Part shown: one piece after another, positions 52,497 through 64,000 of the stretch
Position numbering within the stretch: position 1 is the stretch's first letter
Layout of the letters: every line of letters begins with the position of its first letter
Origin: Glandiceps talaboti
Taxonomy: Eukaryota; Hemichordata; Enteropneusta; Spengelidae
Length of the DNA: 64,000 bases
Reading direction: 5' to 3'
NCBI RefSeq assembly: GCF_964340395.1
Contig: NC_135558.1
Coordinates: 14,857,500 to 14,921,499, forward strand
The notes under the pieces: generated by a model
The model's input: the letters and a program-made list of their open reading frames with translations, nothing else
The model's database searches: none
Told to the model about the DNA's origin: nothing
Translations under genes and position numbers: made by a program

Positions 52497-55400
52497 TCCC
52501 TCTCTCTCTCACTATATCTTTTCTTGCTGTCTAGCTCTTACTAGATCCTTTCTTGAAATGTCACCACTTGTGTATTTCAGGTTATCACTAGTACAGAACA
52601 AGGCCTTCAGGAAGGGTTATTACATTCAAGTCATTATGGAAGCCTATGATGAGTATGGTAATAGACGCTTACGTGGAGGAGACTTTCTACAAGGCTTGAT
52701 GACAAATGAAAATCTCGGTACAAGAACTGGAGGGAGGGCATTCGATTATGGCAACGGTACCTACAGCATATATTTCTATGCTGCGTGGAAAGGGGGTGCA
52801 AGCATAACCATCCACTTAGTACGCCATCGAGAGGCCATCTTGTACCAAAACTTTTTAAATAGCTTTGAAAACAAGCGTCTCGGGTTCTCAGCAGTCTTCA
52901 CTGATGGTAAAGTAGAAGAAACGAGAAAGTGCACTTTGACAAATGAACGCGGAATGTGGCAGAATAAATGTGGTTTTATCAGTCCTTCGTCTTTAGGTAA
53001 TACAGCCTTTATTTGTGAAAAGCCGGAGACATTATCTTGTGAAGACCTATACAGCACATCTCATAACCTTGGTGACATGAATATTAATACAGCACAGGAT
53101 ATAAAGGGAATGTCGTATCTTTTCGAAACGTAAGTACAGATGTAGTGAACAGAATATTTGCCCACTCCACCTGTTAAAAATGCTCGCCCCTATAGACAAA
53201 CCTTTAGATTGTTGTTATTCCATACGGAGCCCAGGAACCGTGTTACAAATAAACAAACAAACAAATATGCATGGGTATTAAAAATGGAATATCATTTTAA
53301 ATTCATGTATAACTATATACATATATATATATATATGTATCCATGTATAATGGCCGATACACTTTTGAAATAATATACTATATTTTTTCTTCCGTAAGGA
53401 AGAGATGTATTAGTGGGTGAAAGTCTGTGTGTTTGTGTGTGTGTGTCTGTGTGTGTGTGTCTCTCTGTGTGTGTGTGTCTGTCTGTGTCATCATTTTCTC
53501 CAAAACGGCTGGCTCAATTCAAACGAAATTTTGCACAATTGTTCCGTTAAGTAATGGCAAGAACTGATTAAGTTTTGGTGAAAATGCCATGAATATTAAT
53601 GAGAAATTTGCGTAATTAATCAATCGATCGATCGTCTGGTTGCACATGTGCTTTGATTTGAAAGTACGCGACCAATGTCGATGTAAGGTAAACCATGAAG
53701 CTAAGGAATGGTTACACGCTGCTGTTCTACACTGAGAAAGACTGTTTTCAGAAGTTTCAAGTGTTTGTATTGAAATATTTCGTTGAATCTGAAGATTATT
53801 ACATCAAAGCAAGGAGGTGAGCACTGAAAATACACATCATCTGTAAGCTTTATTGCAAAAATATACAGTCTCGATCATCTGCTCACTTCACACCTTTCAC
53901 ACATTTATAAGACTTTGAGCAGATGGTGAGTCTGTCAATCTCGATCGAAACAAGTATGTATACACTTTACCCAGGGACAAAGTAGGGCAATAATACCTTA
54001 TCACTTCACTGTATTAAAGTTGTTCAACTATTACGATGTGTACCATGAAGTATGTAAACTTTCTGATGCATAATAGCAATGTTATGCGGGTTTCAATTTC
54101 ATTTATTATTTGCCGTGGAAACGGGTGTACATATCCTGGGTATGTAGGGAATCATGAAAGCTGAGTGCATTCGAGGATGGCAAGCTTTCCTGGCATTTGA
54201 AGAACGTTTTTGACAACGAACGTTCACTGGGACTTGAAAAAATCACAGATGTAGAGCTAAATTTCTTGCACAAATCATGAAATTGCAAGACTACCCTTAC
54301 AGAAGGCGTTCAGTTTAAATCTGGTTATATATACTCATCCATACCAACAACATACAGGCCATATGTATATACCGGTAGATAGTTATACATGAGTTTAAAA
54401 TGATGTTCCATTTACCCATGCATATTTGTTTGTTTATTTTGTAACATGATTCGTGGGGTTGCTATGGTTAGATACTTCAAAAGTGTTTATAATACTTCTA
54501 AATGCTTATTACATTCAGATGTGGTTTGTTTTAGGAGTCGACGTCTCTTTTCCTTTTTGGAGATTGTTTATGATAGAAATTTTTTTTACATAATATTGGT
54601 ATTAGCTTCATGAAATTCACTGTTTTGGCTTGAAAATCTTCAATTAATATATTCTCAATTTGTAACTCACTTGGCCACTCGATGTTAGGCATTTGTATGT
54701 TGTCAAATGAAAATTCGCCTAGGTTTGTAAGTCATAGAATTAGATTAAGCTTTTGATCCAATCACAAACCATTATTCAGAACACGTGAAATGACCTCATA
54801 GACACATGAGATTAATAAGGAGTCATGTGTGCCTGGACGTTTGTAACGGTAGGATCGTCTCTGTTTAGAGGTGGTTGGTATGCGCGGATGTAAATGGAAC
54901 AGATGTGTCAAGATATGTTGTGCGATAGCCCAACTTATCACAAATTTCTTGGGAAGGTGTGGGTGGGTGGGTGGGTGGGTGGGTGGGTGGGTAGGTAGGT
55001 AGGTAGGTAGGTAGGTAGGTAGATAGATAGATAGATAGATAGATATATAGAGATAGATAGATAGATAGATAGATACCCGAGGTTGGCGATAGGTAAATCC
55101 ACAGTGTAGCAGTCACAACATCCAAAGCCATCAACCAGTAAAAAAGGAACAGCCTAGCCAGGGGATCAGTGGTTCCCCCTACATCAAGGACACTTCTGAA
55201 GTGTTAAAAAGAACCTTCACTTCAAATGAGATCCTCCTCTACATCAAGCATACAGGAACTCCTAGGCAATTATTCATCAATGATATCCCCAAAAGACAAG
55301 ACTGACAGGAAAAATGTGAGCGCAGTCATCTATCAAATTCCCTACCAGGGTCAGACCAATACAGGATCTTGTAAAGAATCTTAAATTCGGAGAGACTGAA

Positions 55401-55792
55401 AGATCACTTAAACAAGATCTTAGAGAACGACGTCCTTGAGCTTAGCATATCGGAAGTTTCCCAGTGTATACTATCAATCGGCAGGACATTCTGTTAACAT
55501 TGAAGTGAACATCCTTGATACAGAAACCAAACATTTTGAGCGAGGAGTAAGGAAAGCCATTTACATCCGGGCAAACCAACCATCTCTAAACAGAGAAGGA
55601 GGGCGTTAAAACATCCAAGTACTAGTACTATGATCCCTTATTACACTCACATGTTCTCAATAATGAGTCAATCTCCTGGCCAAGACTGAAGTTGGCAGTC
55701 GATAATTTCGGGTAGCAATGTTCAAGTTTGTGTTTGAAGCATTGGTACGTCATCTTTTCCTTCCGTAAGGAAGGAGAAAAATTTGGACTGAA

Positions 55793-55850
<58 letters not shown>

Positions 55851-55915
55851 ATCTGTGTATGTATGTATGTGTGTATGTATGTATGTATGTATGTATGTAT
55901 GTATGTATGTATGTA

Positions 55916-55974
<59 letters not shown>

Positions 55975-58900
55975 GTCATCGTTTTCTCCAAAACGGCTGG
56001 CTCAATTCAAACGAAATTTGGCACAAGTGTTCCACTGAGTAATGGCAAGAACTGATTAAGTTTTGGTAAAATTCGCCATGAATATCAATGAGCAATTTAC
56101 GTAATTAATTGTTTTCAGTAATTAGGCTATGTCTCAAGAATGGACCTTTCAAATGCAATATAATTTTGTACACATATTTGTGATACCAAAGCGCAAAATG
56201 AAAATTTTATTGATATAGCATTAAGTTTTAATAAGATATTGGCATATTTTTGGTACATTGTACACAAGATTGCCATGGACATTAAAGGCTGCCCTCAACA
56301 GTCGTTGTTGTGCAAGTGTAGGTATCAGGAGAAAGCGGCCCCACTCGGGAAAACTCACTGTACAAGTTTTGCCCATGAACACAACCAAACTCACGTTCAT
56401 AGATTAATCTTTTACAAGTGTTTATGGATGGAACTTTAGCAAATGCCTCACTAGCCAAATATCAAACACATACCCTTTCTGTATGCATAAATTTCGATTC
56501 TAGTCGTACGTAGATATGCGTATATGTATGGTAAAATGTTCGATTTGTTAGGCTGCAGTACAGTGATAATCACTCTCTTTGTCCGCATGTACGTACCTGT
56601 AATATCGTCAAGATCATCGCTATAGGAAATCTATATTTACATGTATTTCACTTCAAGCAACCTTCCACTATGTATCGAGCTGCCCTGACTGTACTTGTAT
56701 GATTACAAAGTCTGATTATTATTCCAATTCATTAGTCGTGGTGACGTTTAGGGGATAGGGCCACTTTTGGAGTGGAGCCGCTTTCTCCAGTATTCAAAGT
56801 GAATCAAACAAATTTTTAGCAATACGTCTACACTCAAACACTGAGTCAGTCATATTCCGAGCATTTGGTGAGTACTCGTACATATTATTTATAGTGTTAC
56901 TTAGATAATGTTACATCGTAAGATGAACGACTTCAACGTTTGAACGTTACAAATCAAATCAATCACCATTTTCGTCCACAGGGCAAAGTCACATCAATCA
57001 ATCAATCAGAAAAGTTTATATAGTGCCAAAATCCAAAAACATTGTTTTGCTCTATGACGCTCAATGGCTTAAACCACACTGTATGCTTTGGAGAATAAGT
57101 GCGTTTTCAGTTTTCTTTTGAAAGTTTCCAAGTTTGGAGATTCTCTGATGTCGAGTGGTAGTACGTTCCATAGTTTAGGCGCAGCATATGAAAATGCACG
57201 ACCACCATATGTGATGGTTTTGTAGGTTGTAGATGTTAAAAGTTTCTTGGTGGATGAACGGAGAGTACGAGTTGGAATATAGGGCTGGAGCAGATCACTG
57301 ATGTACGCAGGAGTCTGGTTGTGAAAGTTAACAGCAAAATTTTGTAGTCAATCCTGAGACGAACTGGTAACCAATGGAGATGGGTGAGAACTGGGGTGAT
57401 AAGTGCAAATTTCCTGGTGCGTGTGATTATTCTTGCTGCAATATTTTGAGCTCGTTGTAACAGGCCTATTGTGTTGTCTGGGAGTCCATAGAGAAGTGAA
57501 TTACAATAGTCAAGTTTGGCTGTCAAAGTTGCATGTATTAATGTTTGGCCTGTTTCATTAGTGAGGTAGCGTCGTATGGATCCAATCCGGCGGAGATGGC
57601 TGTAGATTGATTTACAAGTGTACGTAATGTGCTGACTGAACATGTGATTGTCATCAAAGATCATGCCGATATTGCGAGCAGATGAAACGGGTATGATGGA
57701 AGAAGAACCAATGTTGACACTGTTGAGTGGAGCAGGTGCACAGTTGAATTTGGAGCGGATCAAAAGGACTTCTGTTTTATTATCATTGAGCTGGAGTTTA
57801 TTGTGAGTCATCCATTCCTTGATGTCATGGATACATGTTTCGACTGAGGACAAGGCTACAGGAGAGTCACGATGAGAAAATGAAAGATACAGTTCGTGGT
57901 CATCTGCATACTGGTGAAAGTTAAGGTCATGCTTGTGAATTAAATTTCCTAATGGAGCAATGTAGATAGTGAACAAAAGAGGACCTAGGACAGAGCCCTG
58001 TGGCACTCCAAAACTGAGTTCTGATTGTTCACTGACGATATCGTTGATTTTGACAGATTGGTCCCTTTGCATTAAGTATGAGTTGAACCATTTGAGTGCA
58101 ACATCATGGATACCAAGATGAGAGAGTCTCTGAAGTAATATCTTGTGATCAATAGTATCGAATGCAGCGGAGAGATCGAGGAGAATGAGTAGAACATAAT
58201 TGCCAGAGTCCACGGATAAACAAATGTCATTGTGTATTTTCAGGGCAGTTTCTGTACTGTGAAATTTCCTGTATGCTGATTGAAGTGGTTGCTGGAGCGA
58301 GTTTTCTTTGAGGTAGTCATTGATTTGAACAGCGAAGATCTTCTCAAGTACTTTGGAAAGAAATGGCAGATTGGAAACAGGTCGGTAATTCTTGAGAATG
58401 TTGAGGTCCAGTGAAGGTTTCTTGAGGAGTGGAGTGACGACTGCTGACTTGAATAACTGTGGAACTGTGCCAGTGTGAAGAGACAGGTTGACAGTTTTTG
58501 TAATAAATGGAAGTAGAGGATCGAGGCATTTCTTGAGAAGTGACGTTGGAATTGGGTCCAGACAGCATGATTTTGATGGCGAGTTGATTATAATTTTCCT
58601 GATGACATCTTCTGTTCGGACGGACTTGAATTGCGATAATTTGGATTTACTCTGGATTTCGAAGTTGCTGTGTTGACTGGTTGATGTATTCGAGTTGAGG
58701 TTGTAACGTATGTCGGTGATTTTCTTGATGAAGTACTGGCTAAATCGTTGTGTGAGATCGAGAATAGAAGTATGGGTTGGTAGAGAAGTTGGCTTATTGA
58801 AGAGTGATGAGATGGCTCTGAACAGTGTTCTCTGGTTATCCTCATTGTCTTTTATTAGGTTGGTGTAATAGTTACATTTAGCTTGACGAATTAGCGTGTT

Positions 58901-61375
58901 GACATGACGACATTTATCTTTATAGATTTGCAGGTGTACCTCCAGTTTAGTAGTGCGCCATTTGCGTTCTGCTGACCTTCGTTGTTGTTTTGCCTGGCGT
59001 ATTTCAGTGCTGTACCATTTAGTGTTTGGTCTAGTGGTTTCGATGCGTTTCTTGAGGGGTGTTTGTTGATCAAGAAGACTGGAGAGATGTTTGTTGTAGG
59101 TGGCTATAGCTGAATGCACGTCACTTGGAGGCTGATGAAATTCAGGTATGGTGATGATATTACTGGAGAAAACATCGGTGTCAATGGACGAGATGGAGCG
59201 ATACATGACTTGACGTTTCTGAAGTGGTGGTTTCTGTAGTTTGACTTTGGCATGGACAGGACTGTGATCAGAAAGAGTTGGATGATGGACATCTATGGAA
59301 TCGATGACAGACTCAGAATTTGTGATGATTAAATCTACATACATACATACATACATACATACATACGTACGTACGTATATAGCCATGTGATGGACGCCAT
59401 TTTCTTTTTCAATCGATCGAAAACGAATAGGTTACTTTCCATCTAATATTACAACATGAAGTGTTGTCATTATGCCAAAAATATAGGTCGTGTTGTAATT
59501 GTGCCTTGTTTTGATGAATCCGGACACCCTCACAGTCATAGGCCAAAGCCCTCATTACTTACTGTAAAGTTAAAACATAATACCCAGCCTGCGAAACAAT
59601 ATAGTATGACAAGTACATTGAAAGACGAGCCCCTTTCATTTACATACATTTGTTGATATTAACGCATGTGACTGCTCTGTCCTTCTCGATGTTAATGTTT
59701 TCTTTATTTTCTTTATTTGTTTGTTATTTGTGTTATATGTATATTTACACAGACAGATCCTAATAACATCATTACAGTCTCAAGTCCTGAGAGACCATCT
59801 TTTTTCAATCAGTAACTTTATTTCTTTGACAAAGTACACCCCTAATCTACACAATTTATCACATATACAATTACCCAATGTGTTCACCCTGCCAATCGAC
59901 CTCGTTCCTATGCGTGCCATGAAATCATTCAGTTCACATAATGATTCAATATTCTCAGAGGCTCCCCTTATAGAAGGCGTTCAGTTTAAATATGGTACAT
60001 TATTTGTTTGAATGTGCCAATTTCACAAAAAGGGAGAAAATACTGAAAACAGCCATCACACTTAATACGCAGTTCAATAATATTTAATTTCATGGAATTT
60101 CTTTTGCACAGACAACACCACAAGTCTACTATTGGAAATCCAATAACTATTACAATTAAAGGTAAGCATATCGATTGAATTGTTCCTAACACAAGTATTA
60201 GAAAATGGCGGATAAGAATATTCAAAATGGCGGATAACAATGTTCAAAATGGCGGATAAGATTGTTCAAAATGGCGAATAAGAACAATAAAAATGGCTGC
60301 AGCTCACAATATAAGTTTTCTAATACCCATACACGACTAATAAAAGTAATGTCTGTTATGTGTATTGCTTTAAACGAACGCTGTGATTGACTATAATATA
60401 TAAATGTAATGTAAAATGTTGAGGAAAGTTGGCCGAGTATACCTTTATTTATTCATTTGAAGTTTTGATTACAGGATGATAAATATCGATATTGAACTCG
60501 AGAAGTATACACACAAACTAAAATCGGAGAACAGTTTTCAAAAAAGAAGTAGCAACATACGGCAAATGTGTCACCTGCCGATTTACTATGACTTTAATGA
60601 ATAGTTGTTGACCATTGTCCTTTAATATTTCATCCCAGATTCTAATATGATAACATTAAAACTTCCATTATGTGGACCTGACCTACCTGTTACACTGTCC
60701 AGTGGTTATTGGAAGGACAACCTGACCTTTGTACCTTTAATGTGTCGCAGCCAACAATGGCAGAACGAAGACATGGAAAAGTGTCTTTTGGGAAAAGAAT
60801 TACATGTGTACGGAGATTCAACCTTAGGTCAAGTTAGTAAAAGTTTGAGATTTCTTCACGTCCTACCGCCAAAGTTATTACACGATCATTTCCTTCTGCT
60901 CAGGGGTGGTGCTCCTATCCAGTATGTTAAGAATATGTTTTTTGAAGGTGATTTCGTAGATAGAATAAGAAACTGCACCTCTGTGACCCCTGTGGTTATA
61001 ATGAATTTTTGTTTCCATTTTGGTTCCTGGACAACAAGAACTTATTTGGATAGAATCTTTGGAGCGAAATATGCCGTTCACAGACTATTTAAACGATGCC
61101 CAGAAGCGATTGTCATCATTAAATTAGCACATCCACGAGATAACACCGATATTGTACAGAAAGTTCATAGCTCTAACTACAGATTTCATGACATGAACAG
61201 AATGATCCGTCGGGTCTTTGGTGATATTGGTGTCAGATTCTTGGATATCTGGGATCTTGTCTCGTCTCATATCTCCGACAACAATGTCCACATGACTGCC
61301 CCCGTAATAACGCAAGAGCTTCATCTCATGTTATCGTACATTTGCCCAGAAATGGTGAAGAAATTATCATTCTAA
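49543..61375 (+). CDS. NXPE-like: NXPE-family protein, gene D (five exons)
   Basis: Exons are 49543-49638, 51608-51909, 52581-53129, 60112-60161 and 60639-61375, giving about 577 residues with an intact frame. Exon 1 is [20 protein letters not shown] and ends AVYVTVEYT, the most divergent anchor of the four functional-looking copies and closest to the orphan at 15719. Exon 2 ([10 protein letters not shown]) and exon 3 (KVEE, DLYST) pair with gene B. Exon 5 ([12 protein letters not shown]) pairs with gene C. Esterase motifs YGDST and LDIWD...VHM are kept, with LDLWD changed to LDIWD. Intron 3 is nearly 7 kb because of a Penelope-like remnant, other repeats and a LINE. Function is inferred as for gene A. 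Confidence 0.85.
50322..50392. repeat. CA microsatellite, gene D intron 1
   Basis: CA dinucleotide array of about 70 bp. Confidence 0.95.
51139..51285. mobile_element. foldback element, gene D intron 1
   Basis: Same family and position as 6963-7121; the right arm has lost a few bases (TTTCTGACTTCG). Confidence 0.7.
52048..52505. repeat. complex microsatellite in gene D intron 2
   Basis: Ordered arrays of CTGT, CCGT, CCGC/CCGT, CTGT, TTTA, TATG and TTTC. For about 260 bp from 52048 the plus strand has essentially no A. The long open frame joining this array to exon 3 (51997-53133) is an artefact of unit lengths without stops; the exon starts at the acceptor at 52580. Confidence 0.95.
52581..53129 (+). 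CDS. NXPE-like: gene D exon 3, neurexophilin-like region
   Basis: 549 nt, starting after TGTATTTCAG and ending before GTAAGT. Motifs are as in the paralogues. Private changes are [22 protein letters not shown], and [14 protein letters not shown], which removes the NC(S/T) sequon found in genes A and B. Confidence 0.85.
53389..53655. repeat. interspersed repeat with TTCCGTAAGGAA hairpin, copy 1
   Basis: CTTCCGTAAGGAAG, then TG/TCTG microsatellite, then CTCCAAAACGGCTGGCTCAA and an AT-rich tail. The same order occurs at 55752-56115. A non-autonomous element of unknown class. Confidence 0.6.
53656..54759. other. gene D intron 3, left-middle
   Basis: No gene or named element is recognised. The later part (54430-54750) aligns with intron 3 of genes B and C. 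Confidence 0.45.
54760..55735 (+). mobile_element. Penelope-like element remnant, gene D intron 3
   Basis: The 5' terminal repeat (from about 54768), a GGTG/GGTA/GATA microsatellite (54957-55075) replacing the RT part, and the GIY-YIG-type 3' end ([21 protein letters not shown] near 55555-55600) are recognisable. Broken in several places. Confidence 0.7.
55752..56115. repeat. interspersed repeat with TTCCGTAAGGAA hairpin, copy 2
   Basis: Second copy of the element at 53389-53655, with long TG, TATG and TCTG arrays (55793-55975) between the hairpin and the CAAAACGGCTGGCTCAATTC segment. Confidence 0.6.
56116..56984. other. gene D intron 3, unassigned
   Basis: No coding region or named repeat is recognised in this stretch. 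Confidence 0.45.
56985..59336 (-). mobile_element. CR1/L2-like LINE, 5' truncated, gene D intron 3
   Basis: A long minus-strand frame (from 59336 down to 57236) begins in the end of an endonuclease domain ([25 protein letters not shown]). It continues through a full reverse transcriptase: [56 protein letters not shown], and [11 protein letters not shown] near 57885-57920. A frame shift near 57330 cuts off the last part, whose normal continuation ([17 protein letters not shown]) is visible in the next frame down to about 57073. The 3' end finishes in a GATT-type tail near 56997-57012. The 5' end abuts a CATA microsatellite (59337-59375). It is the youngest-looking retroelement in the window. 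Confidence 0.88.
59387..60111. other. gene D intron 3, right part
   Basis: No gene is recognised. A 20-mer starting AGAAGGCGTTCAG occurs here (59972-59991) and at 54301-54320, suggesting that parts of intron 3 are internally duplicated. Confidence 0.4.
60185..60300. repeat. AAAATGGCGGATAA-type short tandem repeat, gene D intron 4
   Basis: Four to five imperfect units of about 27 bp (AAAATGGCGGATAAGA plus a short spacer) follow the exon 4 donor. Genes A, B and C carry only one or two such units, so it expanded in gene D. Confidence 0.65.
60639..61375 (+). CDS. NXPE-like: gene D exon 5, PC-esterase domain
   Basis: Open frame that starts [17 protein letters not shown] and ends KKLSF-stop. [38 protein letters not shown] and LDIWD...VHM are present. 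The post-GDS segment ([20 protein letters not shown]) mixes features of genes A and B with private changes. Confidence 0.88.
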
Positions 61376-61844
61376 TAGACGATTGTCTATAGAAGTTATT
61401 CGTTTTATCGTCAATTTTACCAACACATATAACAACCATATCTTACTGGTACGATGCATGATTACCTCTGTGTAACTTTCATTTCTTGTTAGTTGAACAC
61501 AGGTAAACTTAATTAATGCCACATCCAATGTTTCTTTCCTTTTTTCTGGGACTCGAAATCGCTAGGCTAGAATTAACTTCACCATAAATATATTTCTAAT
61601 CCTTCTTCGATTGCGAACATTGCAGTTTGTTTGCAACTTTTGTACATTGGTCAAAAAAGCGAGTGATTTGTTATGAGTTTCTCGTTCTGTGAGTTTTCTG
61701 ACATCGATCTGAAAGCCAAAGAATGGCATACGTTACATATCTTAATTTTGGAATGTGTGTGATCATTGTCTTCCACTAAGTACACGTTTCACTTATACGG
61801 TGCAAGCAATATATCCTTTGTTAGCTGTATAGAACAGAACAAAT

Positions 61845-61850
61845 AATAAA
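61845..61850 (+). terminator. candidate poly(A) signal, gene D
   Basis: AATAAA 470 nt after the stop, in the block conserved downstream of genes B and C. Confidence 0.35.
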
Positions 61851-61961
61851 TGCACTAGAAAGCTGGTGATGGTTAAGTTGTGTTTTAATCAATTCATTTT
61901 TGCAAGTTTGTCTTCAGTATAATGTTAAGAATGATAAATATTATTATGCGATTCATTATGT

Positions 61962-62110
61962 GTATGTATGTATGTATGTATGTATGTATGTATGTATGTA
62001 TGTATGTATGTATGTATGTATGTATGTATGTCTGTATGTATGTATGTATGTATGTATGTATGTATGTATGTATGTATGTATGTGTGTGTGTGTGTGTGTG
62101 TGTACGTACG
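61962..62110. repeat. TATG/TG microsatellite downstream of gene D
   Basis: TATG array with a TCTG interruption, then TG and TACG. Positional counterpart of 35640-35830 and 46938-47060. Confidence 0.95.
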
Positions 62111-62139
62111 TACGTATTAGGTGCAAGACAACTATTTCC

Positions 62140-62960
62140 ATTTCCCCTTCCTGTTAGCTATAATATACATATTTATCTGGCAAATGTATTTGTACTTTTT
62201 AATTACTATATATTTTTGGGAATAAATAATTTATTAATATCATTATTATTATTATTATTATTATTATCATTATTATTACCCGACCCCCCCCCCCACCTGG
62301 TTTCTGACGGCAACCTCAACTTTTTTTAACGTATTCGAATAAAATCGCGAAAATTGTGAAATCTCACGAGAAATAGTAGATGTGGGAACTGACATCAACA
62401 CAATATAAAACTGGCCTTCCAATCTGGCTGTATATCTGATGAGGAGAACCAAACATAGAGACCATATGGAAAACAGTGGAAAACATAACTACCTGGAGCG
62501 TTACATTCGTGCCTTGTCAATACCCAAAAAGATGCCTTTATAGTGTAAGTTAATTATATTGCAAAAATATAACATATTCCATTATTGGCAATAGAAAAGC
62601 CATTTAAAGCTGCAATATTAAAGTGCAACTGAACATTTTTTTGGAAGATAACTTACTTCTTGAGGTCGTACAGCCTTAACAGTATTGAATTACCTATGGG
62701 GGGGGGGGGAAAGTGTATTTTAGAGAAAGAAAGTCGAGGCAAAGCACGCCAGAATCAGTGGAGGGTCACATTTTACGCAACAGCTCGACTCTGATTTCCC
62801 CTATCCCACCCCCTTGTAATCTTTACTGAATGCTCCTTAACTGATACCACAGTAGAGATGTTTATGTTCAGTTAGTACAAAGTGAGAAAACACAGGAAGA
62901 GGACAAAGTTTTTGAAAGTTTATTTCTTTCTTTATTTTAAAATGGTCGCTAGCGGTGCTC
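62140..62960. other. end of the duplicated unit, no gene seen
   Basis: An ATT run (62240-62277) and poly-C and poly-G tracts (62285, 62700), otherwise no recognisable feature. Confidence 0.5.
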
Positions 62961-62974
62961 GTGCGTGCGTGTGT

Positions 62975-63200
<226 letters not shown>

Positions 63201-63291
63201 GGGAGGAAGAGACTTGCAGAACGTGACACCAATAGCGACTTGAAGACAGCGCCACCAACGACTAAGTAGAGAAACGGCGGTAAAAGACAAA

Positions 63292-63308
63292 ATGGCGGCG
63301 ATCATAGG
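63292..63308 (+). CDS. candidate first coding exon of another gene
   Basis: ACAAAATGGCGG is a strong translation-start context. The frame MAAII(G) runs straight into a consensus donor GTAAGT at 63309. The preceding 60 bp are richer in C, G and CpG than the rest of the window, as often seen at animal promoters. The rest of the gene would lie beyond the right edge. With only 17 coding bases no family can be named, and chance is possible. Confidence 0.3.
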
Positions 63309-64000
63309 GTAAGTTTGACATGTGGATCTTCACTATCTTAAAATGACGTAAATCTGCATTCATATTAAGTTGTAGAAACGTCTACATGAAGATATCGATA
63401 AGTTAACGTATCGCTGTAATTTCCTTCCACCGTGTTCTAGTATTCATCCATAAAAACTATTGTCAAGTATTAGTGATCGCAACAACAACATTGTCTCGAT
63501 ACATCATGATTCCGTAGACTCGATGTTGCAGCAGACCGGGATGTTCTTGTCGGAACTAACATTCACTGTTAAAGTTCATTTTATGAGAAAGAAAAATTAA
63601 TGCAATTAACTTGGAGGTGGGGAGGGGCAGGGGGCTGTCTACAGCACATATGGTCTATATAAAACCATTGATTAATGTCCGTTTAACTACACATTAAAGT
63701 CACATGGATGATGCATCTGACTACAGTTACCGTGAATTACTAGTTAGTTAAACTACTGTGTAGATGCCAACGTAAAGATACCGTATAGGACCTAGACTAC
63801 TAGTTAGTTCACTGGCGTTTTAGTTTCCAGAGTACAAAATGTCGGTGAAGTAACCAGTAATTCCCAGTCGTTGTACTCGGTACTGAATGCATCCATATGA
63901 CTTGTCGTTAAAATAAAAAGTCACTGTTATTGTTAACCTCCAACCACCCCTGACTTTTTCATTTATCCATGGAGGATGTATTTCCCAAACACATCCATGA
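63309..64000. other. right edge, no gene seen
   Basis: Presumed intron or intergenic sequence; nothing is recognisable on either strand. Confidence 0.45.

Noticed and set aside
51997-53133. 378-codon open frame joining a microsatellite to the gene D exon 3
   Set aside because: The first two thirds translate tetranucleotide arrays in intron 2. The consensus acceptor at 52580 and the phase match with exon 2 show where coding really begins.
54301-54320. 20-mer shared with 59972-59991 as a target-site duplication of one large insertion
   Set aside because: Too long for a normal target duplication and the flanks are not consistent with a single insertion; more likely part of a small internal duplication or repeat.

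Overview
This window is a stretch of AT-rich animal nuclear DNA. It has spliced genes with GT-AG introns, abundant microsatellites and layered transposon fossils. No bacterial, phage, CRISPR, rRNA or tRNA gene is seen. The main content is a head-to-tail array on the + strand of four paralogous genes of the NXPE family (neurexophilin-like domain plus PC-esterase domain; type II membrane or Golgi-lumen proteins). The gene family, the CR1-type LINEs, the Penelope-like element and the repeat style suggest an invertebrate, most likely an invertebrate deuterostome such as a hemichordate or amphioxus. That assignment is inference only.

Each gene has the same five-exon plan, which I worked out by matching splice sites and phases across paralogues. 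Exon 1 is 96 nt (short cytosolic tail plus membrane anchor, phase 0). Exon 2 is 299-302 nt. Exon 3 is 549 nt (neurexophilin-like, phase 2 on both sides). Exon 4 is a 50-nt small exon. Exon 5 is 725-737 nt (PC-esterase with Gly-Asp-Ser). Predicted proteins are about 573-577 residues. Gene A runs 2825-14849 with an extra duplicated first exon at 1013. Gene B runs 25093-32318 and carries a nonsense codon. Gene C runs 38679-46099. Gene D runs 49543-61375. Six promoter/exon-1 cassettes serve four gene bodies: two are a near-identical 1.8-kb tandem duplication at the left edge, and one (15719) is a decayed orphan. A possible first exon of an unrelated gene lies at 63292-63308.

The introns record the history. 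A Penelope-like element sits in intron 3 of all four genes, so it predates the gene duplications. A foldback element is shared by every intron 1. Later arrivals are private to one copy: a broken Ty3/gypsy LTR fossil in A intron 3, a CR1-like LINE in C intron 1 with clear target-site duplication, a larger CR1/L2-like LINE in D intron 3, and a LINE with a nested inverted-repeat DNA element downstream of B. Intron 2 of every gene holds a different, long microsatellite at the same place.

The most interesting biology is in how the array evolves. Different exons support different pairings of the four genes, which implies gene conversion or unequal crossing-over. A segment of about 26 residues just after the catalytic Gly-Asp-Ser is highly divergent between otherwise near-identical esterase exons, as expected if substrate or acceptor specificity is diversifying. 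All coordinates come from reading by eye; no alignment or database search was run.
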